64,000 nt of DNA. Origin: Shumkonia mesophila. GTDB lineage: Bacteria; Pseudomonadota; Alphaproteobacteria; Rhodospirillales; Shumkoniaceae. The notes under the pieces are model-generated. The model saw only the letters and a program-made list of their open reading frames with translations. It did not search any database and was not told the origin of the DNA. How positions within the stretch are numbered: position 1 is the stretch's first letter; each line of letters starts with the position of its first letter. The stretch is from contig NZ_JAOTID010000002.1 in assembly GCF_026163695.1 (NCBI RefSeq), forward strand, positions 523,511 to 587,510. Direction: 5' to 3'. Below are positions 33,717 to 46,494 of the stretch, piece after piece. A program made the position numbers and the translations under genes.

Positions 33717-35213
33717 TCACTCCGATTCCGGTTGCCGGGAATGGCCGGCGGCGGCACGCAGCCGGCGCAACACGCCCGGCACCCGTTCCGGCAGATCCTC
33801 GGCGATCAGCCCCGGCCCGAAATCGGCCGCCGCCGACCCGTGGACCCAGGTGGCGGCACAGGCCGCGCCGAAGGCGTCCATGCCCTGGGCCAGCAGGCCG
33901 AGGACGAAGCCGGCCAGGACGTCGCCGGACCCCCCGGTCGCCAGTTCCGGCGGCGCCGAGGCGTCGATGGCGGCCCGCCCGTCGGGCGCCGCGATGACGG
34001 TGTCGGACCCCTTCAGCAGAACGACGGCGCCCGATTGGCGGGCGGCCGCCCGGGCCCGTGTCAGCCGGTCGCCCTCCAGCTTGAACAGGCGGGCGAACTC
34101 GCCCTCGTGCGGGGTCAGCACGCAAGGGCCGCCGATCGCCTCGAACAGCGCCTTCGGCTTCCTGGCGAAAACGGTCAGAGCGTCGGCGTCCAATACCGTC
34201 GCCTTGCCGGCGGCCAGTGCCGCCAGCGCCCGGCGATGGGTGATTTCGTTGACGCCGGCGCCCGGCCCGACCAGCACGGCGTTACGCCGCGGGTCGGCAA
34301 TGAACTCGCCGAAACCGCCACGACCGGCCAGCGGCTTCACCAGCGTGCCCGGCATGTCGGCGGCGTAGATGGGAAAGGCTTCCGGCGATGTCGCGATGGT
34401 TACCAGCCCGGCCCCGATGCGCCGGGCGCCGCGTGCCGCCAGCCGGGCGGCGCCGGTCATTTCGCTGCCCCCGGCGATGACGGCGTGGCCGCGGGTGTAT
34501 TTGTTGCTCTCGAAATTCGGCCACGGGTAGCGCTCCAGCCACAGGCCCGGCGCGTTGAACGCGGTCTGGGGGGCGATGTCGGCAAGCACCGCCTCGGGGA
34601 TGCCGATGTCGGCGACCACCAGGGCGCCGGCCAGATCCCGTCCGGGGCGCAGGAAGTGCCCTGGCTTGGCCCTGAAGAAGGTGACGGTGACGGTGGCCTG
34701 GGGGGCGGCGCCCATGACCTGGCCGGTGTTGCCGTGGACGCCGCTCGGCACGTCGACCGCCAGGCAGGCGAGGCAACGCTGGTTGATGGCCTCGATCACG
34801 GCCCTGGCCGGTCCATCGAGGGGGCGCGCCAGACCGGCCCCGAACAGGGCGTCGACGACCAGTTCGCAACCGTCGAGAAGCGCCGGGCCGTCGAGTGGCA
34901 AGACGTTGCCGGTCCAGCGCCTGGCATTGGCGGCGGCATCGCCCTTGAGCCTGGCCCGGTCGCCCAGCAGGGCAAGGCGCACCGGCCAGCCGGCTTCGCG
35001 CAGCAGGCGGGCGACGACGAATCCGTCGCCGCCGTTGTTGCCCGGACCGCACAGCACCACCGTCGGGCGCGGCGTCGGCCAGCGCTGGCGGATTTCGCGA
35101 AAGACGGCGGTTCCCGCCGCTTCCATGAGGGCAAGACCGGGCACGCCGGCGCGTGCGGCGGCGGCGTCCGCCTGGTACATTTCCTCGACGCTGAGCAGCG
35201 CGGTATCGGTCAT
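33717..35213 (-). CDS. nnrD: Bifunctional NAD(P)H-hydrate repair enzyme (epimerase/dehydratase)
   Basis: Repairs hydrated NAD(P)H. The 498 residues fuse an N-terminal epimerase (residues ~1-215; CGPGNNGGDGFVVARLL and DALFGAGL) to the C-terminal ADP/ATP-dependent dehydratase of the ribokinase-like fold (~225-498), with GPGAG, LTPHEGEFARL and the catalytic ATGGSGDVLAG. ATG at 35213 follows GGGAGG. It heads a two-gene unit with mcd; many alphaproteobacteria instead keep it near glnB. Confidence 0.93.
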   Translation of the reverse strand: MTDTALLSVEEMYQADAAAARAGVPGLALMEAAGTAVFREIRQRWPTPRPTVVLCGPGNNGGDGFVVARLLREAGWPVRLALLGDRARLKGDAAANARRWTGNVLPLDGPALLDGCELVVDALFGAGLARPLDGPARAVIEAINQRCLACLAVDVPSGVHGNTGQVMGAAPQATVTVTFFRAKPGHFLRPGRDLAGALVVADIGIPEAVLADIAPQTAFNAPGLWLERYPWPNFESNKYTRGHAVIAGGSEMTGAARLAARGARRIGAGLVTIATSPEAFPIYAADMPGTLVKPLAGRGGFGEFIADPRRNAVLVGPGAGVNEITHRRALAALAAGKATVLDADALTVFARKPKALFEAIGGPCVLTPHEGEFARLFKLEGDRLTRARAAARQSGAVVLLKGSDTVIAAPDGRAAIDASAPPELATGGSGDVLAGFVLGLLAQGMDAFGAACAATWVHGSAAADFGPGLIAEDLPERVPGVLRRLRAAAGHSRQPESE

Positions 35214-35371
35214 GGCCTCCCGCTTCGCAGACGAATTTCCAAGTATCATAATGGGTTGGACGGGCCGTCGAAAGGTCACAGATGGGTCTAGGCGTTCCAG
35301 GCGGGCAAGGATTATAAGATCGCCGCCATGACTGCCTGTGAATTTTCCAAGACCAAAAAGAGGGCAATCCG

Positions 35372-36640
35372 ATGAGAGTGTTGGTGTTGGGCGCCGGCGT
35401 GGTCGGCGTCACAACCGCCTATTGGCTGGCCAAGGCCGGCCATCAGGTCGTCGTGCTGGACCGCCAGTTGGGGCCGGGGCTGGAAACCAGTTTCGCCAAC
35501 GGCGGCCAGATTTCGGCCAGCCATGCCGACCCGTGGGCCGGGCCGGCGACGCCGCTGAAGGCGCTCAAATGGCTGGGCCGCGAGGACGCGCCGCTGATCA
35601 TCCGGCCGCGCCTCGATTTCGCGATGTTCGGCTGGTGCCTGCGCTTCCTCGCCAACTGCACGGCGGCGCGCAACCGCGTCAACACCGAGCGCATCCTCAG
35701 GGTCGCCGTCTACAGCCGCCAATGCCTGGCCCAGATCCGCGCCGACACCGGCATCGCGTACGACCAGGCCGAACGCGGCATCCTGCACGTCTATTCCGAC
35801 GCCAAGGAATTCGAGGCGGCGGTACCCAAGGCCGCGCTGATGACCCGATACGGCTGCATCCGCGAGGTGCTGGACGTCGAGGGCTGTGTCGCCCGCGAAC
35901 CGGCCCTGGCGGAATCCCGCCACAAACTGGTCGGCGGCACCTACAGCCCCGACGACGAAAGCGGCGACGCCTACAAGTTCACCGCCGGGCTGGCCGATAT
36001 CTGCCGGGGCATGGGCGTGCAGTTTCGCTATGGCACCCAGGTGCGCCGGCTGATCGCCCATCGCAACCACCTCCTCGGCGTCGTCACCGACGGCGGCACG
36101 CTCAATGCCGACGACTACGACCTGTTCGTCCTGGCCATGGGCAGCTACACGCCGCTGCTGCTGAAGCCGCTGGGCGTAAGGCTGCCGGTCTATCCGGCCA
36201 AGGGCTATTCGGTGACCATCCCGACGGCGCCGGAAAATCCCGGTGGGGCGCCGCGGGTGGCGATCATCGACGACGAGCGCAAGATCGTCTATTCGCGTCT
36301 GGGCGACCGCCTGCGGGTAGCCGGCACCGCCGAGCTGACCGGCTATGACACCAGCTTGAGCGGCGCGCGCGCCCATTCCATCCTGACGGCGGCGATGGAT
36401 CTCTTCCCCCGCTGCGGCGACGCCTCGCGGGCGGAATTCTGGGCCGGGCTCAGGCCGACCACGCCGGACAGCGTGCCGGTCATCGGCCGCACGCGCTTCG
36501 AGAACCTGCTGATCAACACCGGCCACGGCACGCTGGGCTGGACGATGTCCGCCGGGGCCGGCCGGCTGGTCGCCGATCTGGCCAGTGGCAAGGACCCGGA
36601 CATCGATCTGGACGGCCTCGGCATCGACCGCTTCGCCTGA
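35372..36640 (+). CDS. dadA: D-amino acid dehydrogenase (FAD-dependent)
   Basis: A membrane-associated flavoenzyme that oxidises D-amino acids to keto acids. The 422 residues begin with the FAD-binding dinucleotide fold VLVLGAGVVGVTTAYWLAKAGH and the DadA signature SFANGGQISASHADPWA. Later come FKFTAGLAD-like KFTAGLADICRGMG, YPAKGYSVTIP and the C-terminal GLRPTTPDSVPVIGR ... NTGHGTLGWT. A GAGGG ribosome site lies before the ATG. No racemase gene is adjacent. Confidence 0.92.
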   Translation: MRVLVLGAGVVGVTTAYWLAKAGHQVVVLDRQLGPGLETSFANGGQISASHADPWAGPATPLKALKWLGREDAPLIIRPRLDFAMFGWCLRFLANCTAARNRVNTERILRVAVYSRQCLAQIRADTGIAYDQAERGILHVYSDAKEFEAAVPKAALMTRYGCIREVLDVEGCVAREPALAESRHKLVGGTYSPDDESGDAYKFTAGLADICRGMGVQFRYGTQVRRLIAHRNHLLGVVTDGGTLNADDYDLFVLAMGSYTPLLLKPLGVRLPVYPAKGYSVTIPTAPENPGGAPRVAIIDDERKIVYSRLGDRLRVAGTAELTGYDTSLSGARAHSILTAAMDLFPRCGDASRAEFWAGLRPTTPDSVPVIGRTRFENLLINTGHGTLGWTMSAGAGRLVADLASGKDPDIDLDGLGIDRFA

Positions 36641-36663
36641 ACCGCCTTTCCGGCCGATAAGGG

Positions 36664-36778
36664 CTTAATTTCGGGAACACCATGGCTTAATTTCGGGGAC
36701 ACCATATTTAATTCCGTAGTGAATTAAATATGGTGTCCCCGAAATTACCCCGAAATTACCTCTGTTCCCGAAATTACC
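36664..36778. repeat. Nested palindromic intergenic element (REP/MITE-like)
   Basis: The core is a perfect inverted repeat with 27-base arms (36688-36714 and 36721-36747) around a 6-base spacer, each arm containing ATTTCGGGGACACCAT or its complement. A second outer copy, TAATTTCGGGAAC (36666-36678), pairs with GTTCCCGAAATTA (36764-36776). CCCGAAATTACC is repeated in tandem on the right side. No ORF is present. The structure is that of REP-type elements mobilised in trans by REP-associated transposases; no such transposase gene lies in this window. Confidence 0.8.
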
Positions 36779-36784
36779 TCGAGC

Positions 36785-36824
36785 TTGACGAAGCGTTTCC
36801 CCAGGATTAGAACATAACAGGAAC
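36785..36824 (+). promoter_or_regulatory. SOS (LexA) box and promoter of imuA-imuB-dnaE2
   Basis: TTGACG (36785-36790), a 17-base spacer and TAGAAC (36808-36813) form the promoter. GAACATAACAGGAAC (36810-36824), the complement form of the alphaproteobacterial SOS box GTTC-N7-GTTC, overlaps the -10 box, where bound LexA would block RNA polymerase. Confidence 0.85.
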
Positions 36825-36863
36825 ATTTGGGGTGGTTCGTCAGGGTGGAGGCCTTGTCCCGTC

Positions 36864-37673
36864 ATGTCCCGATCGAGCGCGTTCCATCAGGCCGATCCGG
36901 CCGTGCTGGAGAGCCTGCGCCGTCGCATCCGGGGGCTGGAAGGCGCCTTCTGCCGGGCTGACGGCGGTGGCGTCCTGGGGCTGGGGGCGCCGGCCCTCGA
37001 CGAGGCCCTGCCCTGGGGCGGTCTGCCGCGCGCCGCCCTGCACGAGGTGCAGGCCGCCGACGGCGGGGCCGCCGCCGGCTTCTGCGCCGGCCTGCTGACC
37101 CGCCTGGCCGGCGGCACGGGAACGGTGCTGTGGTGCCGGCGCGGCTACGGGCGCCGCCTGTATGGCCCCGGCCTGACCGCCTTCGGTCTCGATCCGGCCC
37201 GCCTGATCGTGGTGCGCGGGCGCAACGCCACCGATGTGCTGTGGGTGATGGAGGAAGCCTTGCGCAGCGGCGCCCTGGCGGCGGTGCTGGGCGAGGCCGA
37301 GGGGTTGAGCGTGACGGCGGCCCGGCGGCTGCAATTGGCGGCCGAGGGCGGCGCCACGGCGGCCCTGCTGCTGCGGGGGCGAGACGACGAGGGGGCGAGC
37401 CCGGCGGTGACGCGCTGGCGGGTGGCCGCCGCCCCCGGCGCCAGGGCCGAGGGGCGGCCCGGCGTCGGCCGGCCGCGCTGGCGGGTCGATCTCATCAAAT
37501 GCCGCAATGCGGCGGGGGCGGCGGCCGGCGGCCCCCGCTCCTGGCTTGTGGAATGGACCGATGGACCGGATGGAACGACGGCGGGTGGTTTCGCTGTGGT
37601 TGCCGACCTTCGCGACCGATCTTGTGCGGCGCCAGGCGGCGACGGCGCGGCCCTCCTCCGGCTGGCCGGCTGA
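36864..37673 (+). CDS. imuA: ImuA, SOS mutagenesis accessory protein (RecA-like)
   Basis: A 269-residue RecA/SulA-like protein acting with ImuB and DnaE2 in damage-induced translesion synthesis. Typical features are LRRRIRGLEG near the start, LGLGAPALDEALPWGGLPRAALHEV split over the first 60 residues and the strand YGPGLTAFGLDPARLIVVRG. A canonical Walker A motif is absent, as in the family. Its 3' end overlaps imuB by 113 bases in another frame. It is the first gene behind the LexA box. Confidence 0.88.
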   Translation: MSRSSAFHQADPAVLESLRRRIRGLEGAFCRADGGGVLGLGAPALDEALPWGGLPRAALHEVQAADGGAAAGFCAGLLTRLAGGTGTVLWCRRGYGRRLYGPGLTAFGLDPARLIVVRGRNATDVLWVMEEALRSGALAAVLGEAEGLSVTAARRLQLAAEGGATAALLLRGRDDEGASPAVTRWRVAAAPGARAEGRPGVGRPRWRVDLIKCRNAAGAAAGGPRSWLVEWTDGPDGTTAGGFAVVADLRDRSCAAPGGDGAALLRLAG

Positions 37674-39173
37674 GCCGCCGCTGGCGACGGTGGCGGCGGG
37701 GCGCGGCGGCCTGCGCATCGCCGCCGCCAATCGGGCGGCGTTGGCCGGCGGCGTCCGGCCGGGCCAGCCTTTGGCCGACGCCTATGCCGTACTTCCCGAA
37801 CTGCGCGCCCTGCCCGCCGACTCCGCCGCCGAGGCCAAGGCGCTGGACGGACTGGCCGCCTGGTGCGGCCGCTATACGCCATGGACGGCGGTGGATGGCG
37901 AGGGCGGCAACCCCTGCTCCGGTGCCGGCGGGCTGTGGCTCGACGTCACCGGCTGCGCCCACCTGTTCGGTGGCGAGGCGGCGCTGCTGCAAGACCTCGT
38001 CGGTCGCCTGGAGGGGCTGGGCTTCGCCGCCCGCGCCGCCCTGGCCGACACCCCTGGCGCCGCCTGGGCGGTGGCCCGCTTCGGCGAACTCGACGGGAAT
38101 GACTTGGCGGTAGTGCCGCCTGGCGGCCTGCGGGCAGCCCTGGCGCCGCTGCCGGTGGCGGCGCTTCGGCTCGACGGGGTGGCGGCGGAGGGCTTGCGCC
38201 GGGTCGGCCTGCGCCGGGTCGGCGACCTTATCGACCTGCCGCGGGCGCCGCTGGCCGCCCGTTTCGGCGAAGCGGCGTTGCGCCGCCTCGATCAGGCGCT
38301 GGGCCGCGTGGGGGAATCCCTGTCGCCGCGCCGGCCGGTGGCCCCCCTGCGCGCCCGGCTGGCCTTCGCCGAGCCGATCGCCACGCAAGACGACATCGCC
38401 GCCGCCGTCCGCCATCTGCTGGCCGACCTCTGCCGCCGGCTGGCCGAAGTCCGCCGGGGTGCCCGGCGGCTGGACTTGGTGCTTTATCGCGCCGACGGCA
38501 CCTGCGCCGGCGCCGCCATCGGCACCAGCCGGCCGGTGCGCGACGCCGGCCACCTGGAGCGCCTGTTTGCCGAAAAGCTGGAGGGCCTGGACCCGGGATT
38601 CGGCATCGAGGTGATGGCACTGGCCGCCCCCGTCGCCGACAGCCTGGAGGCGCAGCAAGCCGATCTGGCGACCGGCGGCGCGGCGGCCGAGGAAGGATTG
38701 GCCCGGCTGATCGACCGGCTGGGCAACCGCCTGGGCGCGGCCAACGTGGCCCGCCTGGTCCCGCAGGCCAGCCACATCCCGGAAAAGGCCTGCCGCGAGG
38801 AGACGGCGCTGGCCTCCTCCGCCCCGCCGCCCGCCGCCGCCGGCCAGGACGACTTCTGCCCGTCGCCGCCCCGCCCGCTCCATCTGCTGGCCTGGCCCGA
38901 GCCGGTCGACGTGATGGCGCCGGTGCCCGATCATCCGCCGCTGATGTTCCGCTGGCACGGCCGGCCGCATCGGGTCGTGCGGGCCGACGGCCCCGAGCGC
39001 ATCGCCCCCGAATGGTGGCTGGCCGAGGAGCCGCTGGACCCCGAGGCGGCCGAGCGGGCGACCCGCGACTACTATCGGGTGGAAGATGCCGACGGCCGCC
39101 GCTTCTGGCTCTACCGCCAGGGGCTTTACAGGGCCGACGGGGCGCCGCGCTGGTATCTGCACGGGGTGTTCCC

Positions 39174-39177
<4 letters not shown>
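37561..39177 (+). CDS. imuB: ImuB, Y-family polymerase-like protein
   Basis: A catalytically inactive Y-family polymerase homologue that acts as a hub linking DnaE2 to the beta clamp. The 538 residues start RRVVSLWLPTFATDLV, where active Y polymerases have the metal-binding DMD segment. LWLDVTGCAHLFGGE replaces the usual SIDEAFLD, so the acidic catalytic residues are missing. A little-finger-like region and a proline/alanine-rich C-terminal part follow. ATG at 37561 or 37570 is possible. The stop overlaps the dnaE2 start (ATGA). Confidence 0.9.
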
Positions 39178-42307
<3,130 letters not shown>

Positions 42308-42314
<7 letters not shown>

Positions 42315-44230
42315 GCCGGGTTTGCCGGACCGTCGCCCTCGTGGATGTCCTTCAACTGGCCGGCCTTGAACATGCCGCTTGCCGCCTGATACCAGGCCAT
42401 TGCTTCCCGCGCCAACCGCCCGTCCTCCAACGGCTGGTCGGAAGGGGTCTGTACCCCCGCCGCCATCGTCGGCCGATGGCGGGCATCGAGCACCAGCAGA
42501 CGGCCGCCCTTCAGGTAGCCGAGCTTCTGATAGGTGCTGATGAAGGCCCGCTCCCGGCCCGCCTCCAGGGCGAAGAGGTCGTAGCCGAAAAAGCGGCTTT
42601 CGTAGTCGAGGCCCAGCCAGCCCATCAGGGTGGGCGCGACGTCGATCTGGCTCATCAGGCGGGCCATGACGCCGGGCGCCAGCAGTTTCGGGGCGTACCA
42701 GATCATCGGGATGCGATAGCGTTCCGGCGGCAGGTCGGCGCGTCCCGCCGCCTTGGCCGTGTGGTCGGCCAGGATGATGAACAGCGTGTCGTCGAACCAC
42801 GGCTTGGCGGCGCTGCGCCGGATGAAGTCGCCGATCGCCCAGTCGGTGTATTTCACGGCCCCTTCGCGGCGCTTCTGGGGCAGGTCGACGCGACCGTCCG
42901 GGAAGGTGAACGGTCGGTGGTTGGACGTCGTCATGATGTGGGCGAAGAAGCGATGTCCCTGGGCGAACTCCCGGTCCAGATTGGCGAGGGCCAGGGAGTA
43001 CAGGTCCTCGTCGGCGATCCCCCAGATGTTTTCGTGGTGGATGGGCAGGCCCTCGGCGCCCATCGCCGAGCGGTCGACCACCTGGTAGTGGTTGGCCGCG
43101 AAATAGGCGTTCATGTTGTCGAAGAAGCCGTAACCGCCGTAGATCCAATAGGGCGTCCAGCCCCGCTCGCCCAGCTCCTCGCCAAGGTTTTCGAGATCGT
43201 CGTTGTTGGGGCGGCGCACGATGCTTTGGCCGGGCGTCGGCGGTGTGCCGACCGACAGCGCCTCCAGCCCGCGAACCGTGCGCGTGCCGGTGGCGAACAG
43301 GTTGGTGAACAGCAAACCCTGCTCGGCCAGCCGGTCCAGTTCCGGCGTCAGGCCGAGCGTGTTGCCGAAATGCCCCAGGAAATCCGCCGACAGGCTTTCC
43401 ACCGAAATCAGAACGACGTTGGCCTCTTGCGGCGGGTGATAGGCGCTGACCTGGCGCTCGATGCCCGAAGGGCCCGTGAAGTTGGAGTGCGGTTCTTGCA
43501 GCAGCGAGCGGATTTCCGCCTGGAGGTCGGCCTGCCCGAGGGTCGGGTAGTAACGGGCGTAGTCCAGTTCATTGTTCCGGTAGGCATGGACGAAGGCGAA
43601 TATGCCATTCGTCGACAACTGCTCGACGAAGGTGTTGGCCGGATAGTCGGCCAGCCTGGGGTCGAGGACGAAAAGGCCGGCCCCGGCGGTGGCAGCCACC
43701 AGGGCGACGCGGCGCCAGCGCTGGGTCCACCGCCCATGGTTCACGGAGCGGCCGCGCGGCCAGGTGCGCCAGACCACCAGCAGGGAAACCGCCAGGATGG
43801 CCGCCAGTCCCAGGCCGACCGGATAGCTTTCCCAGATGTTGCCCAGCACCTCGTGCGTGTAGATGAGATAGTCGACGGCGATGAAGTCGAACCGGCTGTT
43901 GAACTCGCCCCAAAAGGCGAACTCGGCCGCCGCCAGGATGAGGAACGAACCGAGATAGATGGCGGCCCACAGCATCGCCCACAGGCGTTCGCCCCGGCCC
44001 GGCCGGCCGGTGGCGGCAAAGGCCGGCAGGAGGGCGTCGTACACCGCCCACGGCAGCAGAACCCAGGCGAGGACGGCGACATCGAAGGCGACGCCGACGG
44101 CGAGGAAGCGGGACCACTCGGACCCCTGGAACCCCTCGCCGCTGAAAAGCGCCAGGCCGACCCGCGTTGCCAGGGAAGCCGCCATGAAGCTGGCGGCGAT
44201 CCACGTCAGGCGTTGTCCTCCGCGAAGCAT
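42308..44230 (-). CDS. LtaS-like membrane sulfatase-fold enzyme (phospho- or sulfo-transferase family)
   Basis: An inner-membrane protein of 640 residues: about five N-terminal helices (residues ~1-190), then a periplasmic alkaline-phosphatase/sulfatase-fold domain from ~265 (ANVVLISVESLSADFLGHFG). The probable metal-bound nucleophile threonine is in NLFATGTRTVRGLEAL. Further ligands are in IYGGYGFFDNMNAYFA, FFAHIMTTSNHRPFTFPDG and FIILADHTAKAAG. Relatives transfer phosphoglycerol or phosphoethanolamine from lipids to envelope glycans, or hydrolyse such groups. It is the last gene of a six-gene unit with sulfation-type enzymes, 66 bases after the sulfotransferase. Confidence 0.75.
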
Positions 44231-44296
44231 GGCTGTCCTATCGTCGCTGCTGGAACAGCCCCCATGTATCGCAGTTTTTGCCGAACGGAAAGCGGT

Positions 44297-45478
44297 CTAT
44301 TGCGAACGCCTAGCGATTGGCCGGCTGTCGTTCACCGGGCTCCCGTAGCCGAACTTCCGGGCGGTTGGCGCCGTCTCGCGCTCGATCACGGCCAGCTCGG
44401 CGTCGGTGAACTTCGGCTTGTAGTAGCCGGGAAAGCGGATGCGCTCGGCCGCCTCGGCGAGGAACCCCTCGCCGGCCGCCAGTCCGCAGTGGCTCAAGGC
44501 CTCGGCGATCGTCTGGCGCGGCGTCTGGCACAGATCCTCGTAACGGACCACGCGGGTCGCCGCGCGGATTTCGGGGCTGCCCGCCAGGACGTCGGCGACG
44601 TGATCGTGGATCAGCGTCCAGTAGCGGGCCCACCCCTCGACCTCGGCGCCGCCCTGCCACAAGGCCGTGACCTCGGCCACGCGGCGCGGATCGCCGATGG
44701 CGATGGCCCGGCGGTCGAGGCCGAATTCGAAATGCCCGACCCGTTGCAGGTGGCGCACCGCCGCCGGATTGTCGTGTTGTCCCTTGGCGAACAGCGCCTG
44801 CTGCTTCATGAGGGACGCGATATGCCAGACCGGATCGCGCACCGGCACGACGAAGCGGGCGTCCGGGAACAGGCGCAGCAGATAGCCCAGGCGGGTGACG
44901 TTGTAGTTGCCCTTGGCGACGTAGCGGCGCCGCCCGCGCACCGCCAGCAGCTTGCGGATGTGATCGACATAGAACCGCGCAAAGCCCCGATGGTCGGCCG
45001 CCGGATCGTCAAGCGAGGCGCGGTGCGACGGATCGTGCAGCCCCGGGAAAAAGGCCATCCACAGCATTTCCTCGAAGGCTTCCGGGCTGTTCGAGGTGAT
45101 GGCGATGCCGTCCCTGTGGGTCCTTTCGACCGGCCGTTCGTCTTGCCGCGCCACGCGGTCGAGCCAGCGGTTCCACCAATAAGGCGTGAAGATCAGCGGG
45201 TAGTCGCGGTAGCGATGCGTCGCCACCTCGGGGTGGCGGGCCAGGGTTTCGAGCAGGATCGTGCTGCCGGAACGCGCCAGGCCGGCGATGTAGATGGGCC
45301 GGTCGATCGCCTCCCCGGCGCGCTCGGCCAATACCGCCTTCGTCTCGATGTTGCCGAGCGAAATCCACAGGCGCCGGTGGCGGGTGACGAATTCGCCCAC
45401 CCTGTCCATCCAGCCGGCGACCGCGAAGCCGTCGCCCCCGGCCGCCTTTGTATTGGCGCTTTTCGCCTCCATGGACAT
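44297..45478 (-). CDS. PAPS-dependent sulfotransferase family protein
   Basis: A cytoplasmic 393-residue protein of the Sulfotransfer_1/3 type. IYIAGLARSGSTILLETLARHP (around residue 62) is the 5'-phosphosulfate-binding loop, although it has Arg-Ser in place of the usual Lys/Arg-Thr pair. RFVVPVRDPVWHIASLMKQ near residue 210 is the 3'-phosphate-binding strand and helix, and VVRYEDLCQTPRQTIAEAL is a typical C-terminal block. The acceptor is unknown. Neighbours supply an APS-kinase-like domain that could feed it PAPS. The start at 45478 is 4 bases after the previous gene ends. Confidence 0.8.
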   Translation of the reverse strand: MSMEAKSANTKAAGGDGFAVAGWMDRVGEFVTRHRRLWISLGNIETKAVLAERAGEAIDRPIYIAGLARSGSTILLETLARHPEVATHRYRDYPLIFTPYWWNRWLDRVARQDERPVERTHRDGIAITSNSPEAFEEMLWMAFFPGLHDPSHRASLDDPAADHRGFARFYVDHIRKLLAVRGRRRYVAKGNYNVTRLGYLLRLFPDARFVVPVRDPVWHIASLMKQQALFAKGQHDNPAAVRHLQRVGHFEFGLDRRAIAIGDPRRVAEVTALWQGGAEVEGWARYWTLIHDHVADVLAGSPEIRAATRVVRYEDLCQTPRQTIAEALSHCGLAAGEGFLAEAAERIRFPGYYKPKFTDAELAVIERETAPTARKFGYGSPVNDSRPIARRSQ

Positions 45479-45482
45479 GGCC

Positions 45483-46199
45483 TTACTGGATGCGGGCGAT
45501 GCGGTAGAAGAACAGCGAGGTGACGAAAAAGACCGGGATGAACAGCGCCATCCAGGAGCGCGCCCAGCCGGGGCCGAACGGCAGATAGGCCTGTTCCGGA
45601 AGGTGGACGGTCACCCGCTCGACCGGCCCATGGTCGGGCAGATAGCCGGCCGGGTTGCCGAGCAGCACGTTCCACCAATGCCGTTTCTCGATCTGCGGGA
45701 TGGGCTTCTGAACGGGGATGTCGGCAACGGCTTGGCCGGTCCGCTCGCGCACCGTGATGCGTGGAACGTCGGCTTCGGTCCGCCACGTGCCCTCGAAGCC
45801 GGCCGGCACCACCTCGATGAACGGCGCGCTGTCCGGCAGGAAGCGGGCGTAGGAGGTGTCGAGCCAGATCATCAGGGTCAACGCCGGCAGCGAGGCGATG
45901 AGGGTCGCCGGCAGCACCAGGCCGAGATGGCGGAAAGCAATCGCCAGCTGGGCGCGGATCAGCGGCATGGCGCTGGCCAAGTCCTCGCCGTCGTGGTCGA
46001 GCATCCGGCGGCGCAATTCCGCAACCCGTTCCTTGGTCGCGGCGATCTTCGCCTGGGGCGACAGCCATTTGTAGATCAGCAGGCTGGAGACGGCCGCCAC
46101 CACGGCCCAGAAAACCAGCCGCCAGGGGGCCGGCGCCGCCGCGAAGACCGCCCGGTCGACCAGGTCGTAGAGCGGGCCGGGAAGGTTAAACAGCCCCAT
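45483..46199 (-). CDS. EMC3/TMCO1-like (Oxa1 superfamily) membrane protein
   Basis: A 238-residue membrane protein. TM1 lies at about 25-42, followed by a charged coiled-coil hairpin (SPQAKIAATKERVAELRRRM, to about 85), TM2/TM3 around 90-115, a periplasmic region of ~90 residues and a last helix near 215-232 (WMALFIPVFFVTSLFFYRI). The hairpin between helices resembles DUF106/EMC3 proteins, distant relatives of YidC. It could help insert or stabilise the operon's membrane enzymes, which is inference only. Its start overlaps the preceding small gene by 14 bases. Confidence 0.6.
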   Translation of the reverse strand: MGLFNLPGPLYDLVDRAVFAAAPAPWRLVFWAVVAAVSSLLIYKWLSPQAKIAATKERVAELRRRMLDHDGEDLASAMPLIRAQLAIAFRHLGLVLPATLIASLPALTLMIWLDTSYARFLPDSAPFIEVVPAGFEGTWRTEADVPRITVRERTGQAVADIPVQKPIPQIEKRHWWNVLLGNPAGYLPDHGPVERVTVHLPEQAYLPFGPGWARSWMALFIPVFFVTSLFFYRIARIQ

Positions 46200-46494
46200 G
46201 ACGCGATACGTCCTCTTGCGGTGGGCGGGAGGCCCGTGGCGGGGACACCGAATCCCCGCCGGCCTGCGCGCCCGGGGTGGCGGCGGTGCGGCTTTTGCGC
46301 AGGAAACGGCGGAGCGGCCACAGGACGACGAAACCGATGGCCGCCCCGACGGCGATGACGACGCCCCACAGGGCGCCCAGCAGGCTCAGTCCGGCGCCGG
46401 GTCCGACATAGGCGGCGGCGGGCGTCGTCACGACCGCCGGCAGCAGGATGGCGACGGTCCAAAGGAAGAGGCGTTCTCTTGTCATGCGTCTCAT
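46186..46494 (-). CDS. Small membrane protein with GPGAG motif
   Basis: A 102-residue protein with a signal-like first hydrophobic segment (LFLWTVAILLPAVVTTPAAA), then AYVGPGAGLSLLGALWG leading into a second helix that ends in WPLRRFLRKSR, and a proline/arginine-rich cytoplasmic-type tail. Similar AY(V/I)GPGAG...WPLR stretches occur, as I recall, as short proteins or N-terminal anchors next to phosphodiesterase/sulfatase-fold enzymes. The start overlaps the arylsulfotransferase stop as ATGA. Function unknown. Confidence 0.65.
   Translation of the reverse strand: MRRMTRERLFLWTVAILLPAVVTTPAAAYVGPGAGLSLLGALWGVVIAVGAAIGFVVLWPLRRFLRKSRTAATPGAQAGGDSVSPPRASRPPQEDVSRHGAV

Noticed and set aside
36664-36778. 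Repeated CCCGAAATTACC units considered as a CRISPR array
   Set aside because: There are no unique spacers of regular length and no cas genes; the pattern is a nested inverted repeat.
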